NCBI GenBank assembly: GCA_964383845.1
Contig: CAYLIF010000037.1
Location: 1-11,005, forward strand
DNA length: 11,005 nucleotides
Direction: 5' to 3'
Source of the DNA: JAAZGD01 sp964383845
GTDB lineage: Bacteria > Bacillota > Clostridia > Peptostreptococcales > Anaerovoracaceae
The notes beneath the pieces are model-generated. The model had not been told where the DNA came from. It worked only from the letters and a program-made list of their open reading frames with translations, and did no database searches. How positions within the stretch are numbered: position 1 is the first letter of the stretch; each line of letters begins with the position of its first letter. Below, in pieces: positions 1 to 6,139 of the stretch. Both the position numbers and the translations under genes were made by a program.

Positions 1-23
1 TAAATAATCAAATATAACAACAA

Positions 24-43
24 TTGATTGTATTTATAATCAA
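24..43. promoter_or_regulatory. Inverted repeat upstream of DNA glycosylase gene
   Basis: The arms TTGATT (24-29) and AATCAA (38-43) are perfectly complementary and separated by 8 bases. The element lies about 55 bases upstream of the glycosylase start and overlaps a TATAAT at 35-40. It could be an operator or chance in AT-rich DNA. No well-placed -35 box was found for that TATAAT. A TG-n-TAAAAT extended -10-like string at 51-59 is an alternative promoter element. Confidence 0.25.
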
Positions 44-97
44 CTAAAGATGATAAAATATGGCGGAGCTCTTAATTGCGGGAGTAGGTGTTTGAAA

Positions 98-709
98 ATG
101 ACAAAACTAAGTAGAGACTTTTATAGTAGAGACACATTAACTGTTGCGAAAGACTTGCTGGGTAAAACATTAGTTCATAATACAGATGGTAAACTGCTAA
201 AAGGAAAGATTGTGGAAACTGAGGCCTATTTAGGACTATCAGATAAAGCAGCACACTCCTATGGTGGTAGGATAACAAAAAGAGTTGAAACAATGTATGG
301 CAAACCGGGAACGGCTTACGTTTACCTTATTTGGGGTATGTACTCGTGTCTTAACATAATTACAGTAGCAGAGGGGGTTCCTGAAGGGGTTCTTCTAAGA
401 GCAGTGGAGCCCGTAAAAAATCTAGAGCAGATGGTATTATATCGTTTCAATAAAAAGCAGGAAGAATTGACCAAATATCAAAAAGAAAATTTAACCAACG
501 GACCAGGCAAATTAACAATGGCTATGGATATTGATAGAAGGCTTGATAAAGAAGATATCTGCGGAAATACCCTTTATATAGAAAATGTGGATGAAGTAAA
601 ACTCAATGTTATTGAAACAAAACGTATTGGAATAGACTATGCAGAGGAGGCTATCGATTATCCCTATAGATTCTATATAGAGGGTAACCCTTATGTATCT
701 AAATGGTAG
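98..709 (+). CDS. 3-methyladenine DNA glycosylase (AAG/MPG family)
   Basis: This protein excises alkylated purines such as 3-methyladenine from DNA, leaving an abasic site; it acts in the cytoplasm in base excision repair. The 203-residue length from ATG at 98 is normal for the family. Visible family signatures are IVETEAYLG (the second Glu, E42, matches the human AAG general base E125), Y44 and H53 (human Y127, H136), KPGTAYVY with Y76 (human Y159), N86 (human N169) and NGPGKL near residue 145. The human intercalating Tyr162 position is Trp (W79) here. An in-frame ATG at 50 would add 16 residues, but the family normally begins close to the LSRDFY segment, so 98 is preferred; a GGAG at 81-84 and a GGTG at 87-90 precede it, the site being weak. 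It is followed on the same strand by a lipoprotein gene and an AP endonuclease. Family assignment is confident; substrate range is inferred. Confidence 0.95.
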   Translation: MTKLSRDFYSRDTLTVAKDLLGKTLVHNTDGKLLKGKIVETEAYLGLSDKAAHSYGGRITKRVETMYGKPGTAYVYLIWGMYSCLNIITVAEGVPEGVLLRAVEPVKNLEQMVLYRFNKKQEELTKYQKENLTNGPGKLTMAMDIDRRLDKEDICGNTLYIENVDEVKLNVIETKRIGIDYAEEAIDYPYRFYIEGNPYVSKW

Positions 710-766
710 GCTTTATCATACAAAATTTATAGTATAAGTATCTTGCTTTAAGAAAGGAGTTTGGTC

Positions 767-1270
767 ATGAAAGAATCATCAATTAAGAACTATTCAACAG
801 TACTATTTAATAAAAGTAATCGACTTGCCTTAATTCTCTTTATTGTTGTTGTATGTGTAGGTCTTTTGGGATGTTCAGACCAAAGCTCAGTTCCCCCAGA
901 AGAAAATGAAGAAACTCCCATAGTAATGGTAGTAGATGGATTTTATGAAGGCTTGGCAACTGTAAAACAAGCTAACAACAGTGCTCAGGGAGAAACTAGT
1001 GATATGAAGCTGAGGGTTGAACAAAGAGACAAGGAATCTATGGCTTTAATCAATGAAGAGGAAGAATTTGAAATAATAGGAACATATAATGATGAAACTG
1101 GTGAATTCCATTACGAGTCTGGTGGTGAGGTAAACTTTATCTTTCATCTAAAGTTTCAGGTTGAAGGAAATACCATCACGGCAAAGGGCACCAGCACTAC
1201 AAACCAAAGTGGACAAGGATGGACCCAAAGTATTGATATAAATCTTGAAAAGACAGCAGACTTAGATTGA
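767..1270 (+). CDS. Small putative lipoprotein, unknown function
   Basis: I do not recognise this family. From ATG at 767 it is 167 residues. A short N-terminus ending in KSNR precedes a hydrophobic segment (about residues 21-33) and the lipobox LLGC with Cys36, so the mature protein is probably lipid-anchored on the outer face of the membrane. After an acidic, Pro/Glu-rich linker (residues about 43-52) comes a roughly 110-residue domain with alternating polar and hydrophobic residues, which looks beta-rich and ends in the acidic tail KTADLD. Nothing catalytic is evident. The start at 767 is chosen because AAAGGAG (753-759) sits 7 bases upstream; a TTG at 761 lies too close to it. It sits between two base-excision-repair genes on the same strand, 57 bases after the glycosylase and 31 bases before the AP endonuclease, but nothing in the protein suggests a role in repair. 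Confidence 0.8.
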   Translation: MKESSIKNYSTVLFNKSNRLALILFIVVVCVGLLGCSDQSSVPPEENEETPIVMVVDGFYEGLATVKQANNSAQGETSDMKLRVEQRDKESMALINEEEEFEIIGTYNDETGEFHYESGGEVNFIFHLKFQVEGNTITAKGTSTTNQSGQGWTQSIDINLEKTADLD

Positions 1271-1301
1271 TAATAGCTATAAATTATAAAGGAGGAATGA
1301 C

Positions 1302-2141
1302 TTGAGATTAATTTCATGGAATATTGATTCTTTAAATGCAGCTTTAACAAGTGATTCGAATAGAGCGGTGCTTACAAGGCAAGTAATTGATACCATTAAA
1401 GAAAAGGATGCAGATATAATTGCTCTGCAAGAAACCAAATTACCTGCTAGTGGTCCAACGAAGAAGCATATGGAACATTTAGACGAATACTTTAAAGGAT
1501 ACTCTTATGTATGGAGATGCTCTCAGGAACCAGCTAAAAAGAGTTATGGTGGTACCATGTTTTTATATAAAGACAAGTATTCTCCAAAAATTTATTATCC
1601 TGAAATTCAGTCTCCAGGGACTATGGATTTTGAAGGCAGGATTATTACTCTAGATTTTGGAGAATTTTATCTTACTCAAGTTTATACTCCTAATGCAGGC
1701 GATAATCTAAGAAGGTTGGAAGAAAGGCAAGTATGGGATGAAAAATATGCTGAATATCTTGAGAGTCTAGATAAATTAAAACCTGTAGTAGCTACAGGAG
1801 ATTATAATGTAGCCCATAAAGAGATAGACTTAGCACATCCACAGAACAATCGTAGATCAGCAGGGTTTACAGATGAAGAGCGGGAAGGCTTTACATATTT
1901 ACTAAATAAAGGATTCACAGACACCTTCAGACATATTCACGGTGATGTAGAAGGTGTGTATTCTTGGTGGGCACAAAGAGTAAAAACAAGTAAAACTAAT
2001 AACTCGGGTTGGAGGATTGATTATTGGCTAGTTAGTGATAGAATAGCTAACAAAGTTATTAAATCAGAGATACTAGATTCTGGTGAAAGACAAGACCATG
2101 CTCCAATTTACTTGGAAATAGATATTAGAGGTAACTTATAG
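1302..2141 (+). CDS. Exodeoxyribonuclease III / AP endonuclease
   Basis: This is a Mg-dependent endonuclease/exonuclease/phosphatase-fold enzyme that cuts DNA 5' to abasic sites and removes nucleotides from 3' ends. Visible active-site landmarks are SWNID with N7, LQETK with E44, GDYN with D167 and N169, RIDYWL near residue 243, and the terminal DHAPI (D265, H266). The family consensus at the last motif is usually SDHCP, so this is a mild variant. The 279 residues are within the family's range. The start is TTG at 1302, because the family begins with M-x-LISWN and AAAGGAGG (1288-1295) lies 6 bases upstream; no ATG alternative keeps this N-terminus. It acts directly after the glycosylase encoded at 98-709. 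Its stop overlaps the next start by one base. The gene is probably the exoA/xth equivalent. Confidence 0.95.
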   Translation: MRLISWNIDSLNAALTSDSNRAVLTRQVIDTIKEKDADIIALQETKLPASGPTKKHMEHLDEYFKGYSYVWRCSQEPAKKSYGGTMFLYKDKYSPKIYYPEIQSPGTMDFEGRIITLDFGEFYLTQVYTPNAGDNLRRLEERQVWDEKYAEYLESLDKLKPVVATGDYNVAHKEIDLAHPQNNRRSAGFTDEEREGFTYLLNKGFTDTFRHIHGDVEGVYSWWAQRVKTSKTNNSGWRIDYWLVSDRIANKVIKSEILDSGERQDHAPIYLEIDIRGNL

Positions 2142-3238
2142 TGAGAAAGATTCCAATAGAATATGGAAAATCAGGTGATGTACTTGGAAGAACCATATAC
2201 AGTAACTTAGGGGGAAAACTCTTAAGTGAAGGTTCAAGGCTAAATGAAAGTAGTATTAGAAAACTGAGAAAAAATGGTTGTTTTAGCATATATATAAAAG
2301 ACAAATATACTGAAGAAGAAATTGAAGAAATAATAAAGCCTGAAACCATGAGAAAGTTTCATGATATTCAAGACAATTTAAAAAACATAGTTATAGATTA
2401 TAATTACTCTAACAAAGTAGATCTTAAAAATGTAGATACAAATATTAGGAGCATAGACGAGATAATAGATGAAATTCTTTATGATGTATTGTTTGATAAA
2501 AATATCCTAGACCATCTAATTAATATCTCCATATACGATGACTACACAGTGAATCATAGCTTGAATGTTATGATGCTGGCCACTGTGATAGCAAAATACA
2601 AAGGCCTAGGTATGCAGGAAATAAAAAACTTAGCCATAGGGTGCATGTTTCATGATATAGGCAAAACTTTTATACCTATAGAACTTATTAACAAACCGGA
2701 TGTCTTAACAAGAGATGAGTTTGAAATGGTTAAAACCCATTCACAGAAGGGTTATGAATTTTTAAGGAATTATACAGACTTACCAACACCTTCCATTAAC
2801 ATTGCTTTGTGTCATCATGAAAGAGAATGCGGATCTGGTTATCCAAGGAATTTGCAAGGCAAGGACATTCCTTTGTTTAGTAAAATCGCATCAATTTGTG
2901 ATGTATTTGATGCCCTAACATCTGACAGGCCATACAGGAGGGCTGTTCCTGTTAATGAAGCTATGGAGTATTTACTTGGAGCTGGAGGAGACGAATTTAG
3001 CTTGGAAACAATAAGAGATTTTGCGGAATCAATTAATGTCTTCCCCAAAGATACTTTAGTTAGGTTAAGTGATGGCAGGGAAGGTATTATATGTGAGGCT
3101 AATAATGAAATTCACTCAAGACCTAAAATAAAAATTTGTGGGGAAGACAATGAAGAAGTAGCCCCATACATAATCGATTTAATACATGTTACCAATATAG
3201 TTATAGAAGAGGTTATATACGGGTTTTCATTTAATTGA
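2141..3238 (+). CDS. HD-GYP domain protein, probable cyclic-di-GMP phosphodiesterase
   Basis: HD-GYP domains hydrolyse the second messenger cyclic-di-GMP. Residues 1-60 form an N-terminal segment of the type G-x-x-LG-x-x-IY...LL-x-x-G-x-x-L, common in clostridial HD-GYP proteins. The catalytic domain spans about residues 110-300 and carries H139 (NHS), H171-D172 (HDIGK), H200 (KTHSQKG), H225-H226 with the motif HHERxxGSGYP (225-235), and D254 in CDVFDALTSDRPYR. All expected metal and GYP residues are present, so it should be active. Residues 300-365 form a small C-terminal extension. No membrane segment or receiver domain is visible, so the protein is cytoplasmic and its input signal is unknown. 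The GTG start shares its G with the preceding TAG stop, and an AGAGG at about 2127-2131 would serve as ribosome binding site. Translation is probably coupled to the endonuclease gene. Confidence 0.92.
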   Translation: MRKIPIEYGKSGDVLGRTIYSNLGGKLLSEGSRLNESSIRKLRKNGCFSIYIKDKYTEEEIEEIIKPETMRKFHDIQDNLKNIVIDYNYSNKVDLKNVDTNIRSIDEIIDEILYDVLFDKNILDHLINISIYDDYTVNHSLNVMMLATVIAKYKGLGMQEIKNLAIGCMFHDIGKTFIPIELINKPDVLTRDEFEMVKTHSQKGYEFLRNYTDLPTPSINIALCHHERECGSGYPRNLQGKDIPLFSKIASICDVFDALTSDRPYRRAVPVNEAMEYLLGAGGDEFSLETIRDFAESINVFPKDTLVRLSDGREGIICEANNEIHSRPKIKICGEDNEEVAPYIIDLIHVTNIVIEEVIYGFSFN

Positions 3239-3259
3239 TAAAGAGAATCATGGATAAAA

Positions 3260-5389
3260 TTATTTATCTACGAACTCCATGTCTATCCGTCGGTCATCTA
3301 CACTAACCTTAGCTATTTGAACTTTAACCTTTTGCCCCAACTGATATATTTTTTTCGTATGTTCTCCAATTAAACTTAAATTCTTTTCCACATAAATATA
3401 ATAATCATCAGTCATACTAGAGACATGAACTAAGCCTTCAACGGAATTGTCTAGTTCTACAAAGAGACCAAAGGAAGTTACACCGCTTATTATGCCTGAG
3501 AAATTTTGCCCTTCAAATTGCTTCATGTATTCGACCTTCTTTAAATCAACGCTTTCTCGCTCTGCATCTTCAGCAATCCTCTCTTGTAAAGATGATTGTT
3601 TGGCATATTCATCCATCCTCACCTTTAAATCATCTAATCTATTCTGATCCAACTTCACACCTTCTTTTAGGCTTTCTTTAATAATTCTGTGAATAGCCAA
3701 ATCGGAATAACGCCTAATAGGTGCAGTAAAATGAGAGTAGTATTTTGAGGCGAGGCCAAAATGCCCTAAAGCCTCTACTGCATAACGTGCATGTTTCATA
3801 GATCTAAGCATTACTGTGCTAATGGCTCTTTCTTCGGGTTTTCCTATAACATTTTCCAAAACCGTCTGATATGCTTTTGAATGTACTTTCCCCTTGCTAG
3901 TCTTAACATATAAACCAAAAATTCCTAGAAAATTGTTTAGTTCCTCTACATCATCGATATCAGGCTCTTCGTGAACACGGTATAAAAAGGGTATTTCCAA
4001 CCAATGATAATGTTCCGCAACAGTTTCGTTTGTCGAAATCATAAATTCCTCTATAATTTGATCAGATAGAGACCGTTCCTGCCAAGCGATATCTATAGCT
4101 TTTCCTTGCTCATCCAATATAACCTTACTTTCGGGGAAGTTAAAATCTACTGTTCCTCTTGCCAAGCGTTTGTTTTTGAGTAACAAGGCTAGTTCTCCCA
4201 TTTTCTTAAATGTTCCCAAATAATTGCTATACTTAGCAGCAAGTTGTTCATCATCCCCTAACAATAGCCGGGTTACATCTTTGTAGGTCATTCTTTCTTG
4301 AACACGTATAATAGATTCGAAAATCTCATGGTTTTCAACCTCACCATTCTCGTTTATATCCATAACACAGCTTAAAGCTAAACGATCTTCCCCAACATTC
4401 AGACTACAGATACCATTTGAGAGTCGTGGAGGTAACATTGGTATAACTCTATCCACTAGATATACAGAAGTGGCTCTTTTTAGAGCCTCCACATCTAAAA
4501 TGGAATCCTCTTTAACATAATGAGCTACGTCTGCAATATGAACACCTAGTCGATAGTGCCCATTCTCTAAAATTTCTAAAGAAACAGCATCATCTAGGTC
4601 TTTAGCATCTTCACCATCAATGGTTACTAGAGGCAAAGACCGCAAATCTCTTCTACCTGTAGCTTCTTCTGGGGAGATTTTTAAAGGGGTATTCTCGGCT
4701 TTAGCTAAGACCTCTGGCGGAAAATCCTCGGGTAACTGATACTTACGAACTATGGAGACTATATCCACTCCAGGTTCGCCTTTTTTGCCTATTACTTCAA
4801 TAATTTTACCTTCAGGGTTTCGTCTTTTCTCTGGCCAGAGAGTAACCTTTACAACTACCTTATCCCCATCTTTTGCCCCGCCAAAATCATTCTTATTAAT
4901 AAAAAAATCCTGGCTAATTCTTGAATCGTCTGGTAAAACAAAAGCGAAATTACTACTGCGTTCAAAGGTTCCAACTACAGTTTCATTAGCTCGAACAAGA
5001 ACACGAATGACTTCGCCTTCTAATTTTTTGTTTATATCTATAGATTTATACAAACGTACTATCACCCTATCATTATGGGTAGCTCCATTTAAATCATCAC
5101 CTTTAATGTAAACATCTTTTTGATTATCATCATCTGGAATTAAGAAGGCAAAACCTTTGGCATTTCCTTGAATCCGGCCTACAATTAAATTCATACGCTT
5201 TGGTAAACCATAGCGCATCTTTCTCGTCAAAATGATTGCACCTCGTTGCTCCATTTCATTTAATGTTTTACTAAAATCTTTGGTTTCCTGAACACCTTTA
5301 ATTGAAAAATGTTTAATCAACTCTTCCTGAGTCAAGGGCCTATAGGCTTGTGTATCCATATAATTTAATATTTCTTTACTCTTATTCAT
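3260..5389 (-). CDS. rnr: Ribonuclease R
   Basis: This is a processive 3'-to-5' exoribonuclease of the RNase II/RNB family that degrades structured RNA in the cytoplasm. Domain order fits RNase R: an N-terminal helix-turn-helix-like region (about 1-65), two cold-shock/OB domains (about 68-130 and 138-205), the RNB catalytic domain (about 246-575) and a C-terminal S1 domain (about 630-706, with SGVTSFGLFVEL). The metal-binding aspartates are in DGEDAKDLDDA as D258, D264, D266 and D267, matching D201, D207, D209 and D210 of E. coli RNase II. At 709 residues it is a compact version; it ends just after S1 and lacks the lysine-rich tail of the E. coli enzyme. GGAGGG lies 5 bases before the ATG. 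The TetR gene lies 37 bases upstream on the same strand with no obvious terminator, so cotranscription is likely. I do not see the smpB or secG neighbours often found beside rnr. Confidence 0.96.
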   Translation of the reverse strand: MNKSKEILNYMDTQAYRPLTQEELIKHFSIKGVQETKDFSKTLNEMEQRGAIILTRKMRYGLPKRMNLIVGRIQGNAKGFAFLIPDDDNQKDVYIKGDDLNGATHNDRVIVRLYKSIDINKKLEGEVIRVLVRANETVVGTFERSSNFAFVLPDDSRISQDFFINKNDFGGAKDGDKVVVKVTLWPEKRRNPEGKIIEVIGKKGEPGVDIVSIVRKYQLPEDFPPEVLAKAENTPLKISPEEATGRRDLRSLPLVTIDGEDAKDLDDAVSLEILENGHYRLGVHIADVAHYVKEDSILDVEALKRATSVYLVDRVIPMLPPRLSNGICSLNVGEDRLALSCVMDINENGEVENHEIFESIIRVQERMTYKDVTRLLLGDDEQLAAKYSNYLGTFKKMGELALLLKNKRLARGTVDFNFPESKVILDEQGKAIDIAWQERSLSDQIIEEFMISTNETVAEHYHWLEIPFLYRVHEEPDIDDVEELNNFLGIFGLYVKTSKGKVHSKAYQTVLENVIGKPEERAISTVMLRSMKHARYAVEALGHFGLASKYYSHFTAPIRRYSDLAIHRIIKESLKEGVKLDQNRLDDLKVRMDEYAKQSSLQERIAEDAERESVDLKKVEYMKQFEGQNFSGIISGVTSFGLFVELDNSVEGLVHVSSMTDDYYIYVEKNLSLIGEHTKKIYQLGQKVKVQIAKVSVDDRRIDMEFVDK

Positions 5390-5426
5390 GTTTTCCCTCC
5401 ATTTGCTAGCATTCTATTGTATTTAA

Positions 5427-5993
5427 TTAACACTTACATACACTTTCCATCATTATTCCAGCTAATTCGCCCATTTTTTTAGGGGATTCTTTCATTCCAT
5501 CATTAAACCAAGTACGCAACAAGCCAACGCAGCCAGAGGTTATGAATGAGTAATAATATTCATATAAATTTTCATCCATCTCTCCAAAAAGCTTTTGCCA
5601 TTCTTCCTTTTCCTTTGGCTTTCCCATATTTATTAATCTTGATAAAAACCCCGAATCATCGGAGCGTAATATAATTATGCTGATATCAACATTTTTAGCT
5701 AGAAATTCAAAAGCTTCTGAAACTAAGGGTAAAAGTGATATAGAATTTTTACCTTGTTGACGTTTTTTAAAAATAACCTCAAATTCCTCCAGCATCTCAT
5801 TTTCAATTTGTTCGTAAATATCGTATATATCTTTATAATGAAGATAAAAAGTCCCCCTGTTTAAATCAGCTTTATCTGTTAGCTCCATAATGCTGATTTC
5901 TTTGATATCCTTTTCTAATAGCAACTGGATAAGAGCTTCCCTAAGCACGAGTTTGGTTCTGCGTATACGTCGGTCTGTTTTTGTTTTATTCAT
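5427..5993 (-). CDS. TetR-family transcriptional regulator
   Basis: This is a one-component repressor: an N-terminal DNA-binding domain and a C-terminal ligand-binding and dimerisation domain. From ATG at 5993 it is 188 residues. It begins MNKTKTDRRIRRTK, and residues about 12-58 form the TetR helix-turn-helix with the characteristic ITELxxxADLNRGTFYLHYKD-like signature (here MELTDKADLNRGTFYLHY). The rest is helical with no recognisable ligand motif. An in-frame ATG at 6017 would add eight residues (MSTRRRFF), but no ribosome binding site precedes it, whereas GGAGG (complement of 6003-6007) lies 9 bases before the 5993 start. It is divergent from the MMPL transporter gene, the classic layout for a local repressor of an efflux or export operon. 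The intergenic region holds repeated TGTCTATTA sites, supporting control of both directions. Confidence 0.92.
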   Translation of the reverse strand: MNKTKTDRRIRRTKLVLREALIQLLLEKDIKEISIMELTDKADLNRGTFYLHYKDIYDIYEQIENEMLEEFEVIFKKRQQGKNSISLLPLVSEAFEFLAKNVDISIIILRSDDSGFLSRLINMGKPKEKEEWQKLFGEMDENLYEYYYSFITSGCVGLLRTWFNDGMKESPKKMGELAGIMMESVCKC

Positions 5994-6002
5994 AAAAAAG
6001 CG

Positions 6003-6007
6003 CCTCC
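6003..6007 (-). promoter_or_regulatory. Ribosome binding site deciding the tetR start
   Basis: The complement reads GGAGG, 9 bases before the ATG at 5993. It lies inside the reading frame of the longer possible start at 6017, which has no Shine-Dalgarno sequence of its own. This favours the shorter protein. Confidence 0.75.
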
Positions 6008-6029
6008 TAGTCGACATTTTTAAGTTGAG

Positions 6030-6045
6030 TGTCTATTAACAGACA
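6030..6045. promoter_or_regulatory. Palindromic operator, probable TetR binding site
   Basis: TGTCTATTAACAGACA is a near-perfect 16-base palindrome: TGTCT and AGACA arms around a TTAA centre, with one mismatched pair. It lies in the untranslated leader of the TetR gene, 37 bases upstream of its ATG, where a bound repressor would block transcription. Its left nine bases recur at 6119-6127 and, inverted, at 6090-6098. Size and symmetry fit a TetR-family dimer site; binding itself is inferred. Confidence 0.6.
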
Positions 6046-6064
6046 GTTAGGCAAAGATTGATGC

Positions 6065-6093
6065 TTGTTCTCCTCATACAAGTTTATTATAAT
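6065..6093 (+). promoter_or_regulatory. Probable promoter of the MMPL transporter operon
   Basis: A perfect TATAAT -10 box (6088-6093) is preceded at 17 bases by TTGTTC (6065-6070), a weak -35 box matching TTGACA only in its first three bases. Transcription would begin near 6100, giving a leader of about 40 bases before the ATT start at 6140. The operator-like TAATAGACA at 6090-6098 overlaps the -10 box and start region, so repression is expected. Confidence 0.5.
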
Positions 6094-6114
6094 AGACATA
6101 AGGCTATAAATCAA
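6086..6114 (-). promoter_or_regulatory. Probable promoter of the tetR gene
   Basis: On the minus strand TTGATT (complement of 6109-6114) is followed after 17 bases by a perfect TATAAT (complement of 6086-6091). Transcription would start near 6079 and run through the palindrome at 6030-6045. Its -10 box overlaps the -10 box of the opposing transporter promoter, so the two promoters cannot easily be occupied together. Confidence 0.5.
6090..6098 (-). promoter_or_regulatory. Operator half-site, inverted copy
   Basis: TAATAGACA is the exact reverse complement of TGTCTATTA at 6119-6127, with 20 bases between them. It overlaps the -10 box of the plus-strand promoter and lies between the -35 and -10 boxes of the minus-strand promoter. 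A repressor here would shut both directions. The wider 16-base site (6083-6098) matches the palindrome at 6030-6045 in 11 positions. Confidence 0.5.
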
Positions 6115-6118
6115 CTGT

Positions 6119-6127
6119 TGTCTATTA
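6119..6127 (+). promoter_or_regulatory. Operator half-site next to the transporter ribosome binding site
   Basis: TGTCTATTA is identical to the left half of the palindrome at 6030-6045. It lies in the transporter leader and its last base is the first base of the AGGAGG ribosome binding site. It is only a good half-site; the right half is not conserved, possibly because it is occupied by the ribosome binding site. Confidence 0.45.
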
Positions 6128-6132
6128 GGAGG
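6127..6132 (+). promoter_or_regulatory. Strong ribosome binding site pointing to an ATT start
   Basis: AGGAGG is followed at 7 bases by ATT at 6140, in frame with the transporter. No ATG, GTG or TTG in this frame lies between the upstream stop at 6107 and the TTG at 6206, which is over 70 bases from this site and would remove most of the first membrane helix. Confidence 0.7.
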
Positions 6133-6139
6133 ACCAACC

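Noticed and set aside
3249..3281. Inverted repeats CATGGA/TCCATG and GATAAA/TTTATC between the convergent HD-GYP and rnr genes
   Set aside because: The stems are short and AT-rich, compete for the same bases, partly lie in rnr coding sequence and lack a T run, so I do not call a bidirectional terminator.
4752..5111. Plus-strand open frame of 119 codons inside rnr
   Set aside because: It lies opposite a strongly conserved RNase R coding region and has no recognisable protein features.
5994..6017. Longer TetR start at 6017
   Set aside because: No ribosome binding site precedes it, while GGAGG sits 9 bases before the ATG at 5993.
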